Shown here piece after piece: positions 63,800 to 64,000 of a DNA stretch of 64,000 nt. The notes under the pieces were generated by a model. That model saw only the letters and a program-made list of their open reading frames with translations. It had not been told where the DNA came from and did not search any database. The stretch lies in assembly GCA_947500135.1 (NCBI GenBank), contig CANMQX010000002.1, forward strand, positions 434,001-498,000, given 5' to 3'. Position 1 is the first letter of the stretch; each line of letters starts with the position of its first letter. Source of the stretch: an uncultured Paracoccaceae bacterium (GTDB lineage: Bacteria > Pseudomonadota > Alphaproteobacteria > Rhodobacterales > Rhodobacteraceae). The translations under genes were made by a program, and so were the position numbers.

Positions 63800-64000
63800 C
63801 TACGCTGCCACAGACTGCGCGCCTCGCTTTTTAGCCGGGTCAAGCACCGCGATAGCATCCTCACATAACGCCATGTTGCGCGCCGATCCGTCGACGGCCG
63901 CTTCCGTATTCTGTTTGATCTGGCGCACACCATCGATCAACGCCAGAAGCTGCGGCAATTGCGATGCGATGTCGGCATGAAAACCGCGCATCTGACCACT
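63800..64000 (-). CDS. unknown protein (5' end may lie outside the window)
   Basis: The frame runs off the window edge; an ATG at 63991 gives 63 residues (MRGFHADIASQLPQLLALID...) but the frame stays open upstream. Helical, no recognised domain. Confidence 0.5.
   Translation of the reverse strand, partial: SGQMRGFHADIASQLPQLLALIDGVRQIKQNTEAAVDGSARNMALCEDAIAVLDPAKKRGAQSVAA

Overview
The window looks like chromosome from an alphaproteobacterium of the order Rhodobacterales (Roseobacter group). The evidence is a 407-residue 5-aminolevulinate synthase (C4 haem pathway), tandem gap genes with a tiny membrane-protein gene between them, a GTTC-N7-GTTC type LexA box in front of uvrA, and an mmsA/acd/hydrolase/mmsB valine operon. 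No species can be named from the sequence alone. Most of the window is ordinary, tightly packed housekeeping DNA with many 1-17 bp gene overlaps.

Positions 1-12.3 kb hold the 5' part of a BLUF blue-light sensor gene, a PhyH-type dioxygenase, a DUF4329 lipoprotein, two gap paralogues that differ at the NAD-specificity residue, coaD with an alpha/beta hydrolase, a CBS protein, and a LysR gene divergent from a complete-looking valine (methylmalonate-semialdehyde) operon. Positions 12.3-28.9 kb hold uvrA with an SOS box, lpdA, a PAS/GAF/GGDEF diguanylate cyclase, an MFS transporter, queA with a very large AsmA/YhdP-like protein, a peroxiredoxin with a DUF455 protein, and a LytM-peptidase/bactofilin pair. 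Positions 29.3-31.4 kb encode a type I-secreted RTX metzincin protease coupled to a poly-Gly surface lipoprotein. Positions 31.4-49.5 kb hold cell-wall and metabolic genes: amidase, prfB, PBP1A, AmiC, an aminotransferase, a DsbA-like protein, ispG, a RodZ-like protein, hemA with an FNR-like box, an M20 peptidase with a histidine phosphatase, and PhoD.

The most interesting region is 49,642-60,329, a 10.7 kb element inserted in the 3' end of a tRNA-Asp gene and bounded by a 27-bp direct repeat of that tRNA end. It encodes a tyrosine integrase, an AlpA/excisionase-like protein, a few unknown small proteins, and then a head-and-packaging set (HNH nuclease, TerL, HK97-fold major capsid protein, head-tail connector, prohead protease, portal). 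No tail, baseplate, lysis, primase or obvious TerS gene is visible. This matches the logic of capsid-forming phage satellites (cf-PICIs), which build their own heads and take tails from a helper phage. The gene order (TerL, capsid, connector, protease, portal) is not the usual HK97 order. The element carries its own repeated control motif, a perfect 14-bp inverted repeat, a candidate short RNA or attenuated leader before the capsid gene, a strong terminator after the head module, and one opposite-strand cargo gene next to the attachment site.

To the right of the element are a second identical tRNA-Asp gene, a LytTR-type membrane regulator, tRNA-Val(UAC), a phosphoglycerate-mutase-like phosphatase, a second beta-barrel lipoprotein, tRNA-Val(CAC), an HU-like protein and the end of an unknown gene. 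No CRISPR array, rRNA gene or insertion sequence was seen.
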